NCBI GenBank assembly: GCA_030063045.1 | Contig: JAQSEB010000012.1 | Span: forward strand, 1 to 64,000 | Direction: 5' to 3' | Source: Pratylenchus scribneri | Lineage: Eukaryota > Nematoda > Chromadorea > Rhabditida > Pratylenchidae | Length of the DNA: 64,000 nt | Shown: positions 43,102-54,700 of the stretch, piece by piece | How positions within the stretch are numbered: the first letter of the stretch is position 1 | Layout: each line of letters opens with the position of its first letter | The notes under the pieces: generated by a model | Told to the model about the DNA's origin: nothing | Seen by the model: the letters and a program-made list of their open reading frames with translations, nothing else | Databases searched by the model: none | Position numbers and translations under genes: made by a program

Positions 43102-46100
43102 TCAATTTCTCTGAAGATTTTGTTGGGCCTGTGCCTGTGTGGTGGATGCGTCCATGATGACCGGTGCCGATGGAACAGTCTGTGTGTGGGAAAAATTTAG
43201 GGAAAATTTAGGTTTTTTAAATTAAATTACCTAAAAAATTTTGGAAAAATTTACTTAGAATAGTGGTCCTAAAATTTTTTTTATTTTTCATAAATCCAAA
43301 TGGAAGATTTGGCGCCAAGAAAATGGCAAATTCTTATCATTCTATTCTACCATCCTGAGAAAATAAAAATTAGTACTATTCTTGTTGAGCTTTGACGATT
43401 AGGCTAAATATTGGCTTGGCCTACATTTCCGCTAAAAAATTTTCCTTTGGTCTTCCCCTATGCCAGGGTCGTAGCCAGGGAGAGGGACTAGAGGAGATCC
43501 CAGGGTGCGTGCCTCTCTCCCCTCCCACTTATTAGAACAAATGGCCTAAAGAGCTAGAGAAAAATTGCAAAATTTGGCGCACCCCACATCAGAAATTTCT
43601 GACTATTTCTCTACCCTATCTTTTTCCTTGGCAAAAGATGGCATTGTATTACCAAGATGACAGAATATGATGAAAAGAATGTGGTCATTTTTCGTGTTCC
43701 GGATTCTAAATTACTGCAAAAATAGCATATTTGGGAAAATTAAATATTTTTTTGTGACCACTATTCACCCCTGCTTTACTAATTTATTCAAAAATAATGT
43801 TTATTAAATTTATAATTTTAACCGGAAATGTTTTCTGCTGCTGTGGTTGCGATTGATTATTGTTGTTGGATTGTTGTTGTTGTGATGATTGTGCTGCAAT
43901 TTTTTGTTGCTGTTGAATTTGTGCATTTTGCACCAAAGCCGGCAAATTTCCCAGAACATCGGCCGGCGCAAATTGTCGTAAAATTTGATTCTCATTTTCC
44001 AACAAATTCACCTAAAATTTTTAATTAAATATTTTATTAAATTTTTTTTTATTACCCCAAAAAGTAGTTTTCGACTTCTAATAATAAATCAGAAACCGGT
44101 TTTAGACCCCACAAACCTTATATTATTTTATAGATCACATGGTACTTATGTACTATGGGTCCTCTTTTTTGGGAAGTGCTTGGTCCCCCCTTTGGTATCT
44201 CATATTTTGGGTTAGGGTCAATCAGGGTTGGGTTAGGATTAGGATGGGGTAAGAATCATTTTACGTGTATCCTGAACCCAAACCCTAACCCAAATCCAAA
44301 GGGGGGACCAAGCACTTTCCTAAAAAGAGGACCCAAAGTACATAAGTACCGATCTCATCGAAACGCGTTGATTGGTATATAATTTGTTATGGTTTAGCCC
44401 AAAATTAAAGAGTTTAAAACCTAACTGGAAAAATGGTTTAACATTTAACTCTTTAATTTTGTGCCAAAACCTTTCATTTTATATACCCATATTCGATGTG
44501 TCTCGATGAGATCTAGAAATTAATAAGAGATTTTTCGGTCTAAAACCGGTACCTGATTTATTGTAAGTCAAAAACTACTTATTAGAAGTCGGGTAATTTA
44601 ATTATTAAAATATTTATTTAATTACTCTGGATTCCAGCTCGGTGATTGTGCTGCGCATATTTTCCACTTCTTCACGGACCGCAAATGTCAAATGGGTTTT
44701 CACAAGATCCTATGTGGAAAATGGAGAATTAATAATTTAAATATTAGATATTAAATAGGCAAGGAATTAAAAAGGATACTAGGAATAGGAATTGCCGAAA
44801 AATGAGTAGTTAATGATTTAATGGCTAATATTGATACTTTAGGTTTTAATTTTCCAAAAACTTCAGTTGACCAAAAACCTTAGTACTTTGTTTTTGGGTC
44901 CGCTTTTTTTGTTGAGTAAGGGAAATGTCCCTCTCCCCCTTCCCCCATCTTCATATGGATTTAGGTGTCATAGATAGAGGGCTAACAAGGGAAGTACCTC
45001 ACCTTAAGGTGGCCCTTTTTGATGAAACTTGGCATGTCTTTTGGCCATAGGATGCCTACACATAATCCGCTATTTTTATCTGCGGAATGAGCTCGCCTAC
45101 TGTTTTATGGCCAATAAAAATTTTTAATTTGACGATTTATTGGATTGGAAATAGAGAGAGGCAGATGCCTGGATGGTGTATGGGGTAAGTATGTAGAATA
45201 CTTTTATGGTCATGTGTTCAATTCCTCTCATCGGCGAGTAATTTTTTTAATTTCTTAAACTCATTTTTAATACAAATTTAGAGTTTTATTATTAAAAATT
45301 AAATAAAATAATTAAAATTATGTAAACCGCAATATAATTATCTGCCCAATGAGCTTATCTCGGATTTTATGGCCATAAAACCTATTTTTCAGCCATTTTG
45401 GCCATAGCTCATATCTCGGTATAGGGATGTCCTAAAATTATGAACTAAACGTCATATTATAGAGAATTTTATTGGCTATAATATTGGTAAATGTTTTCTA
45501 GGCTTAAAAATTTTTTGAAATTTTTTATCGATTTTTTTCGAAAAATCCCGAATTTGGCCAATTTTCAATGGGCCATAACTCGGGTATATGGCTATATTGG
45601 AACATGGCCCAATTATGTTTTTTGATCACACTATCATAAAGTATTTTTGTGCAAATTTTTAGGTTTTTCCCTTAACCTGAAAATTCTAGGTATTTTGCCC
45701 ATTACAGGCCTAGCATTGCGAATTCGCAAAAATTTTCAGGTAGTCAGAAAAATCTGAAAATTTGCATAGAGATACTTTATGATATGGTGATCAAAAAAGA
45801 TAACTGAGCCAAAGTCCAACGATTCCATCTAACCGAGTTATGGACCATTGAAAATTGGCCAAATTCGGGATTTTTTGAAAAAAATCGATAAAAAATTTCA
45901 AAAAATTTTTAGGCCTAGGAAACATTTACCAATATTATAGCCAATAAAATTCTCTATAATATGACGTTTAGTTCATAATTTTAGGACATCCCTATACCGA
46001 GATATGAGCTATGGCCAAAATGGCTGAAAAATAGGTTTTATGGCCATAAAATCCGAGGCGTGTCCATTCCGCAGATAAAAATTGTGATTTAGGTGTAGGC

Positions 46101-47835
46101 ATCCTATGCCCTAAACATATGCAAAGTCTCATTAAAAAGGGCCACCTTAAGGTGAGGTACTTCCCTTGTAAGGTGGATTATTCAAATAAACTTTAAGATT
46201 TAATTATCCAAAAAACCTTGGCGCGTGGCGCCCGCCTTGGTACTTGTCGGCTTTGTGTTCGTATTTAGATTGATGATAAGAGGAATGACCCCCCCCCCCC
46301 CCACCCTCTCCCCCACTTATAGGTGTTAGGACTTAGGCAGGGATATCGGTTAGGGCTAAGATATGTAAAATTATATTCATGTATCATTTTAACCCTTATC
46401 ACCTACAGCAAGGAGACCTCTCCTTTTCTCAACAAATGATCCAAATTCGATAAGTAACCAACATAACCTTACCTTACGTTTCTATTAAATATTAACCAAA
46501 AACCGTAAGTTTTGTCCTGATTCGTAAAATTGGGTGGGAAGGTAAAAAAAACTCGCCATGGCCTGTTCAATTTTGTTGTCAATTGCGACGGCATTTGGGC
46601 CTCCTCCAGCGCAGCATCCGGCAATTGTCACTCCTTCATTTGTTGGTGCCGTAGCCGATGCGGTCGTTGTTGGAATTGTGCATTGGCTGGCGGTGGTCGT
46701 TGCGACCAAACTATTGAATAACGTAAATTGCGGTGCACCCTTAAAAAAACATTTTTAAATAAAAAATGTAATTAGCTGAATAAACCGGTGCTCCATCCTT
46801 GTAATCAATGCATTCCCAACGGCCACGGGTGAACACTGCAGGCACCGGGACAACCTGAGAAATTTTTTGTTATTTTGCTGGTAATTGGAATGCTGAATTG
46901 GATTGATTGGAACATTGGTAAAAGTGCATCATAGCCCCCAAACGCCAAATCATGCAAATGATATACCATTCGATAGAGCTCATCGAGCTGAGTACGAATA
47001 TATAAATAATTTCAGCGCGCTCGCGTTTTGGGCCAAGTTATGGCCAATAAAAACCATTTTCCCATACAAGTGCTTGGTCCCCCCTATGGGTCGAAAATTT
47101 TTGAAATTTTTATTCTAGCCAAATTATATACCAATCAACGCGACTCGATGAGAGAAACTCGAATTTGTCATCGGTTTCGTCTAAAACACAAAAATAAAAA
47201 AGTTATGGCCATTTTTGTGTCGCTGGAATGTGTTGGAACTGCGGAGGAATGTAAGAGTGGACTCCGGAGTGTGCGTAGCCGAAGCGCGGGAACTGGACGA
47301 GTGCTTGGCGAGCGAAGCGAGCCAAGCGCTCGTCTGGTCGCGCGGAGGCGGAGCACACGGAGGAGTCCACTCTGAAATGCCCACCGGAGCAGTTCCAATC
47401 CGTATTTCCTTTGCGCGACTGTAACTTTTTTATTTTTGAGTTTTATGCGAAACCGATTACAGATTCGTATTCAGCTCGTTGAGACGCGTCGATTTAGCTA
47501 TAATATGTCGATATAAAAAATTTTAACTTTTTCGACCCAAAGGGGGGACCCTTCACTTTTGCGATTTTCATTTGGCCATAACTTGGGCAAAAATGCAAGC
47601 GCGCTGAAATTTTTTGTATTTTCAGACTCAGCTCATCGAGATCGATCGATTGGTATATCATTTATCTGATTTTATGCTTGGGGGCTATGAGTAAATTTTT
47701 CCGGAACATTATTTAATTGTTTGGATCTCTCCAAAAACTTTTGTTTTATTACAGCCAAAAATCTCGTTTTTATTATTTTTAATTCTTTTGCGAAACCTGA
47801 AATTGACGCTCTTTGGGTTTAACGAGTGTTGTCAT
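43102..47835 (-). CDS. TSC22-family leucine-zipper transcription regulator, complete copy
   Basis: Six exons in frame: 47797-47835, 46786-46854, 46557-46739, 44626-44709, 43823-44011 and 43102-43179, giving 213 residues. Exons 1-2 give MTTLVKPKERQFQ then VVPVPAVFTRGRWECIDYKD, matching the upstream conserved box of TSC22D proteins. Exons 3-5 form the TSC box and leucine zipper: AVAIDNKIEQAM, DLVKTHLTFAVREEVENMRS, then VNLLENENQILRQFA. A Gln/Asn-rich tail follows. These proteins dimerise through the zipper and modulate growth and stress signalling in the nucleus or cytoplasm. Intron 3 has a GC donor (ATG then GCGAGT) and holds a 1.2 kb fold-back element. Intron 4 holds another. Exons 1-3 lie in the palindrome arm, exons 4-6 in the spacer, so this is the only complete copy. 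Confidence 0.88.
44062..44596. mobile_element. Fold-back element in TSC22 intron 4
   Basis: The outer stem is AAGTAGTTTTCGACTTCTAA / TTATTAGAAGTCGGG with AAACCGGTTTTAGACC / GGTCTAAAACCGGT. A strong inner stem is TTTTTTGGGAAGTGCTTGGT-CCCCCCTTTGG against CCAAAGGGGGG-ACCAAGCACTTTCC, around a TTAGGGTT-like core. It shares GGGGGGACCAAGCACTT with the element at 37908-38667, so the two families are related. No coding capacity. Confidence 0.75.
44985..46169. mobile_element. Complete 1.2 kb fold-back element in TSC22 intron 3
   Basis: Terminal inverted repeats start ACAAGGGAAGTACCTCACCT (44985) and end with the inverse at 46169. The inner 45359-46055 is a second imperfect palindrome (TCGGATTTTATGGCCATAAA against TTTATGGCCATAAAATCCGA). 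The right part from 45546 lies in the palindrome arm, the left part is spacer. No clear target-site duplication and no transposase frame. Confidence 0.8.
45165..45242 (+). mobile_element. tRNA-like (SINE-type) segment inside the fold-back element
   Basis: GATGGTGTATGGGGTAAGTA resembles box A, and GTGTTCAATTCC about 35 bp later resembles box B (GGTTCAAATCC). CTCTCATCGG closes a weak acceptor stem. It appears inserted between the terminal and inner inverted repeats. Weakly supported. Confidence 0.3.
46930..47689. mobile_element. 760-bp fold-back element in TSC22 intron 1 (right arm)
   Basis: Reverse copy of 37908-38667, centred near 47307, in intron 1 of the intact TSC22 gene. Confidence 0.8.
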
Positions 47836-48135
47836 TTATTATTGAATTGAATGATTTTGTATATATGTAGTTAATAATTGCACTGATTTATAGCAGATAA
47901 ATTAACACAATTTTAATTGAATTATCTGTGAAGTTTGAGTTTGGTAATTAAAGAATTTAAGTAAGTTAGAAATTTGAAATGTTGAAAAAGTATTCATATA
48001 GTTTAATTTCATAAACCTTTAATAAAACTTAAAATGCCACTGCCACTACATAAATTATAACCTTTTAAAAATGCAATCAACTTAATAACTCAAAAAGCAA
48101 AGCGCTCGAAAAACTGAATGAACCGAACCGAGCTG

Positions 48136-48836
48136 AGGTGGTATGAAAAGAATCCGTGGGAGTGTTGGTTGCCACCGATTTCGGTGGTAAATCCCACATT
48201 TCCGTATGAAAAGAATATCCACGGATTTCCGTGGCATATCCCACCAATTTTCGGTGGTAAATCCCACTCCTTTTTCCCACTTATGAAAAGAAAGTCCCAC
48301 GTGGGATTTGCCACCAAAATCTGTGGCAAAATACACTGAAATTGTCCACCGACTCTTCCTAGTGTGACATTTTTACCACGCTTTTTTAAAAAATCACTAA
48401 AAATCAGTAAAAAAAGATGAAATTATGAAATAAATTGTATCTTATAGAAAAGACTCTCCTCTATCTTTCTATATAAAAATTTTAATTTTTTATTCATGTT
48501 TAATATTTTTAAAATATTTTTGAAAAACAATGTTGGGTTCACAAGAAAGCCCAAAGTTTTTTACATATATTTATGAAAGAATTAAAATTTTAAAAAATCA
48601 TTTTGAATTTTTATAGAATTTTAAAGAAAATTAGGTCTAAATTAATGGTAAACGCCACCGATTTCTCAGTGGGAGTGGTAAATACCACTGAAATTACTGT
48701 AGCACAGGGGAAATGCCATCAAAATCCGTGTTTTTCTTTTCATAAAGGGGAACCACCTATATTCGTGGTGTTTCCATCCGATATACGTGGGGGTAAATAC
48801 AAGTGTAATTTTCCACTGATTCTTTTCATACCACCT
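48136..48836. mobile_element. 701-bp MITE between TSC22 and UQCC1 (right arm)
   Basis: Reverse copy of 36761-37461. It occupies about half of the 1.4 kb between the divergent starts of TSC22 (47835) and UQCC1 (49210). Confidence 0.75.
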
Positions 48837-49209
48837 CTGAGCGAGAACCGAGAATGAAAATATTGAACACGAGCATTGAAGGAATCATGCATGTAATGAA
48901 AGTAAATTGATTTTAAAGAAAGAGGAAAGAAGGAAGGAACGAGAACGAAGAGCGAAGAGTAAAGAAAATCGAAATCTCTAACTTTAATTATTAATGTTTC
49001 GATTTCGATTTAATCCATTTTCTAAATCTAGGCATTCGATTTGCGTTGATTTTTACCTCAATTATAAAGTTCAAAGAAATTTTCTAATTTGTTGCTTGAG
49101 TTTAATGATGTAACACAATTTTAGCCATTTAAAAATGTTTCAAGCGAGAATATTTTCATCACATTTTCGCCATAATTTCTCATCAACAAAGACAACATTA
49201 TTGAAAAAA

Positions 49210-51434
49210 ATGATTGTATTACGCACATTGACAAGAACAACAACCACTGCTGTTGAACAAGGCAGCCAATTCCCATTTGTTATTCCAAAGGTTTGCACTC
49301 ATTTTTAAATACATAAACCATCGAAAAAAGCACACATGTAGCCATATTGGCGAGAACAATCCTTACAATTTGGGGTACCAATTTTTTTTAAAGAACTACT
49401 AAAAAAATACGAAACTGTTATCTATTATGGTTATTATTATTATTATGCCATTTTTGATTTTTCCATTTTGGTGATATATGCCGACATTTGACAAAAAATA
49501 TCTGCTTTGGATAAATGAATTTTCTTATTTTTACCATAAATTATTTATGTTTTTTTACATTTAATCAGCAGGCGCCAATCCTGTAACCTGAAATTAAAAA
49601 ATGAAAACAAAATAAAAGCGACCCATTTGTTACAAATTTTTTCCTGAACACTGCCCAGCTATTTTTGTTGGCTAAAATTTGTCTGGGCAGTAATGTCGGG
49701 AGTCTACGAACCAGTCAAAAAATAAGTTCGAAAAAAATGGGTGCCTCCCCTTCCCCTACCCGCCACTAACAAATTTTTCTACTGGGCTGTGGGCAGGCCC
49801 GGCGCCAGAATTTTTGGAGGTTCTATAGGGTTTTTGGGGGGTCCCTTAACACTTTTTTCTATTTTTTTCCTCTTTTTTTTCCAATTTACCCCTATTTTTC
49901 CGGATTTTCCCGATTTCGGGAGAAGCCCAGGCCCCAAGTTGCACCCCCCTGGCGCCGGGCATGGCTGTGGACTCTGATTTAAATGTGTCTAAAATATACC
50001 TCTGAATCTGAACATAGAATTATTTATATGCAAATGGATGTCATATGATGCCTAAAATTACCACAAAACAATTTTAAAAAATTAAGAAAGGGGTCCCAAG
50101 TTTTACGGATTGCTTCCATGATCCATGAGGAATAGTAAACGCAAAATAATGTTTAAAATTAATATATAGTAAATTCATATTCAAGGAAAGAGTAGCCGAT
50201 AATATGGCGGCCGGCAGCATTTCTCCTTCCTCCATGCTTACACTTGAACAAGAACAATTGTTGGAATTAAAAGCTAACCAAAAACCAACGGGGGAAAACA
50301 ACAAAATGGATGCAGTGGCCAAACAAGTTGGACATCAATATATACCCGGATTGCTCACAAATTTCTTCAGAAAAATTGCCATCAACCGAAATTTTCATCC
50401 ACAACACAAAATGGTTATGCAAATTTTTAAGACAATTTTTGTTAAAATTGAATATAAAAAATAATTAGAAGTACAAAACAGAAATTTACGAATTTATATC
50501 TCAAAACTCCTTCAATTCATTTTATTTTTAAGATATTGAGGGAATCGGCCACCAAATTGTACGACAGTTGTGCAAATGGCAGCAATTACATTTTGCTACA
50601 TAAAGGTTTAAAAATAAATTAATAAAAGAAATGAGAAAAATTGGCGACGATTTTGAAAGGAGAAATTTATCAAAAAGAAATAATTAATTTTGCACTAATC
50701 ATTAATTATTAGTCTTACCAGACCTATGATTACCTATGTTACAGCTTATATTGGAGATTGGCTAAATCCCGAGAATTAGCTTAAATGGTCTATTATGAGC
50801 AACTAATTGTTGGAAATCTCTGCTTATAGTAAACTCATAAGTTACTTGAGAATAGGCGCTCATTAGGCTCGGCACTGTCGATTTAGTCTATGCACAATTT
50901 CAGATCCGAAATAGCGAATAGAAAAAGTTTAAAAACCGGTTTGGGTTTAAGCAACCGGTACAGATTTTAAAAACAAGGTCATAACATTTGAAATTGAAAT
51001 TTTATAGGCTAAATCGACCATGCTGATTCGAATGAACTCATTCTCGAGCCTCTAGGCTTTCTAATAAGCCGAGATTTCCACCCCAACTTCGAGCTAATAT
51101 TCCTGAATTAACCAATTTCTAATATTAACTGTAATTCACTGCCTTTTTATTTATTAATATTACCTAAAAAGTTATATTTTATATCTAAAAAAGTCATTTT
51201 TTAATTTAAAAAATAATAAATTCATTCAACAGAATTTGGCATGCCCGACAATTTCTTCAGTTGGTATCGGCTAACATTGCTCCATATTTGGTAACTTAAT
51301 TAAAATTATTTAATAAAATTAGCCTAAAATAATTCCACCATTTAAAAAGGATGGGTCTGGTTCGAATGCAGCAATCCATGGAGGCCTTTTCCTTTTGTCT
51401 TTTTCGCAGTCAAGTTACGAATTTAATATATTAA
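49210..51434 (+). CDS. UQCC1: UQCC1/CBP3-type ubiquinol-cytochrome c chaperone with short C-terminus
   Basis: Exons 49210-49290, 50186-50440, 50533-50605, 51233-51290 and 51350-51434 join in frame to about 184 residues. Exon 1 (MIVLRTLTRTTTTAVEQGSQ) is basic and Thr-rich, like a mitochondrial targeting peptide. Exons 3-5 give SATKLYDSCANGSNY, then FGMPDNFFSWYRLTLLHIWM, then GLVRMQQ. These match the chaperone domain start (LYxxCA, LPDTFNSWFxLxxLHVW, LVRL) of proteins that help assemble cytochrome b into respiratory complex III in the mitochondrial inner membrane or matrix. After that the family continues for roughly another 100 residues with a Trp-Glu-Asp-containing helix. I find no such exon before the hydroxylase begins at 51748. 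Alternatively exon 5 ends at a donor at 51413. The hydroxylase follows about 0.3 kb downstream on the same strand, a possible operon. Confidence 0.65.
49794..49963. mobile_element. 170-bp MITE in UQCC1 intron 1 (right arm)
   Basis: Starts CAGGCCCGGCGCCAG and ends CTGGCGCCGGGCATG. Flanked by GCTGTGGG and GCTGTGGA, a 7-of-8 match typical of an 8-bp hAT-style duplication. Homologous to 41916-42090. No coding capacity. Confidence 0.78.
50731..51127. mobile_element. Fold-back element in UQCC1 intron 3 (right arm)
   Basis: Reverse copy of 34470-34866; same imperfect stems. Borders approximate. Confidence 0.6.
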
Positions 51435-51747
51435 AATAATATTTAATTAAATTCTAATTTTTTTAAATTTAAAAAGGCAATATATTTAATTTTAAAATTC
51501 TAGAAAAATTTTAATTTTCTTTGGAGAATTTTTGTTGAAAAATGCAAAAATTAAAAATTTAATTTTTTTAAAACCCATAAGAATTTTTAAATTTATAGTA
51601 ATATAAAGGAGCAAGATATTAATTTAAAAATAAGCAATCATTATTTATTGTATAATTTAAATTAAAAAAAAATATTAAAAAATTTCTCAAAAATAATATT
51701 TTAAATATTTAAAAAATGGAATAGATGGCCCTGGGCATGTTCATCAT

Positions 51748-54700
51748 ATGGCCGTGATGGTTGCGCCAACCCGAGTGGATTATAGCGTGAATAAGGGTGG
51801 CATCCGAACTTGGGTTGTACTCATCGTTTTTGTGCTCCTCTGTTCCGCAATACTCCAAATTTTCTCCGAGGAAGGAGGAGGTGATAAATTATTTAAAAAT
51901 AAATTTTATAAAAAAATTAAAAAATTAGGATGAATTTTTAACAATATTAAACCTAAATTATTAAATTTAATCAGAGGAAAGAGAATTGACAATGGTCGAA
52001 GACGGCGTTGATGCGGAAAATGAGGGAGGATGGAAAGAGGAGGCCAAAATTGGTGGATCACAAAAAAGACCAATAATATCTGGGCAGAATAATGAAGATG
52101 AAGAAGACGATGAAGAGGACGAGGAGGATGATGAAAATGAGGAGGAGGAAAAGGATGGGACTGGGAAGGAGGAAGAAGGCAATGAAATGGATGAGCAATT
52201 TGAGGTAGAAAATTTAGGAAATTTAAATTTTTTAATTTATCATATTTGCATATTGCTGGAGCATTTTTTTATATTAATCCGAAAAATAATTATATTTTAA
52301 AATAAAATAATGGGAATAATTTATGAGTTTAAATTTTATTTTTAATTTTTAGGAAAAGAAGAGTACCAAAAAAATGGATGAAGAGGAAATGATGTTGGCA
52401 AGATTGAGGGAAAAAGCAGCAAAACGATGGAAAGAAAGACAACAACAACAACAACAGAAAATACAACAACAGCAGCAGGAGGCAATGATGAATCGGGGCA
52501 AAATTGCAAGGGAACGAATTAGGCGAAGGAATGCAAAGAGAAGAATTGAGGATGATGATGATGAGGATGAAGAAGATGAAGAGGAGGAGGAGCAAAAATT
52601 GGTGAATTTTCATTTTTATAAAATATATTTTTAATTATTTAATTTTTATACGCGCCTCATTTCTTGGTTTTATTTTAATTCAGGAAAAATGTTTTAATGA
52701 ATTAAAATTTTTTGACTAGGTTCTTAAAATTTTAACAAAAAAAAATATTCACTGACTGCGACTGCGAGTTATAGCTTAGCTTTTTATCTTTTAATCTTAA
52801 CATTTTATTGTTTTTATCACGCACCATAAGCTCTTGTGGCGCAATGGTTAGCGCGTTTGGCTGTTAACCAAAAGGTTGTTGGTTCGAGTCCAACCAGGAG
52901 CGGCTGATTTTTTTTTTCAAAAATCCAAGGTCTTTTCAACCTTTTTAAAATTGATTGCAAACAAAAAATAAAAAGTACATCTTTTATTTACCATTTTTGC
53001 CACATTTTTCACACATATTTTGGGTCACTGCTCCAATAAATGGAAGTTTTGTGGGAATTTAAATTATTTATTTACTGAATTATTTTATAGGTTTAAAAAA
53101 TAATTTTCAAAAATTTTAAATTTTTGTATTTTTATATGTAATGGCAATGTTTTTGTTTTTATTGAAATTATCTAAATTTTGTGGGAATTTAAATTGTTTA
53201 TTTATTGAATTATTTTATGGGTTTAAAAAAATTTTCAAAAATTTTAATTTTCTGCAAATTTTTATTTAAATGCAAAATTAGAAAATTAAAAATGTGTATT
53301 TAATTAAAAAAAATTTACTAATATTCTTGAAATATCTAGATTCAACGCCAAGAAGTTGCACACGAAAATGCCGACGATGAGGAGGATGAAGAGGAGCAGA
53401 AAAGAGAGCGGGAAGAAGAGGTTCGGTATTGGCAATTGAAGAAATTGAGATGGGGCAAAAATAAATAATAAATAATGATGAAAAAATAGTTTAAATAATT
53501 TACTTAATTAAAATAACATATTTAATATGTTACCAATTTTTTAAAATTTAATTTCATCATTTTATCATTGATATTTTTTGTGTTGTGAAAACTTTTAATA
53601 GAATAAAATTTTATGGACATTTTTAATTGAAATTTTATTTTTGGTTGTATAATTTATTTTAAAGTGTAACATTTAAATAAAAATTAAAGATTTAATATTT
53701 TTAAATAGCTTCTAAATTAAATTTTATAAAAATTTTTTCCATTTTTCGAACCCATAAAAATTTTTTAAATCATTAATTTAAAAATAAAACATATTTTATT
53801 TGTAAAAACAAATTATGAATCGAAATGAGCCTTTGCCAAAATGTATAAATTTAAAAAATTAATATAATTTAGCATGGAATTCTGTTGGATACAGAAGATG
53901 AAAAAGATGACGATGATAGAAATGAAATTGCCCAACAGCAACATTTTATGCTTAAACGCAATAAAATTGAGCCCAAAACTAAAAAGGGAGGACACGTGAA
54001 ATCATGGCGAGAATTAAGAGTGCAAAAGGACGATGGCCAAAAACCGAGAAAAGAATTGCTAAGGCAACAACAGAGAAAAGTTAGAATTTTATTTTAAATA
54101 ATCATTAAAAATTGGTATTAAATTTTAATTAATACTTTTTCATCTTTCATAGGGATTAGGAGCGATTGAATTTAAATTATACTTAATTAGTTGTGTGGGA
54201 AAATATGTAAATGATGTGGAAAAAAAGATGGCTTTAAAAAGGCAGAGATTGGGGCAATATTTGATTTTCAAATGACAATTAGCAATTACCAATTAGGAAG
54301 AATTGGGGCTATAGTAGGACGATTAGAAAAGGCCTTTAGGCATTGCTGGCATTAACAGTTAACATCCATAAAACTGACTTAATAATTATAAAGTATAAAT
54401 TCTTAACAAAATTTATAAAATTAATTTGTTCAATATTAAAGTTGAAATATGTTGCCGACATTGACACAAAAATGCCCATTGAAATGGAAGAAGATGAAGA
54501 AAATGGGGAAGAAAAGGACGAGGAAAATGAGCAAATATCGCCAGCCACAGAAATTATTGCGTTACGAAAAAGGTGGATTTTTTTAAGAATAATTTTTTCA
54601 TCTCATAAAATATTTTCATAAAATGGGGAATATATTCTTTTAAATTTTTTGATATTTAAAATATTCAAGAATCAATTCGAGAACATATTAAATTAATTTA

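Noticed and set aside
44209..44300. Interstitial telomere-like repeat (TTAGGGTT, AACCCTAA)
   Set aside because: Only isolated matches inside the core of a fold-back element; no tandem hexamer array.
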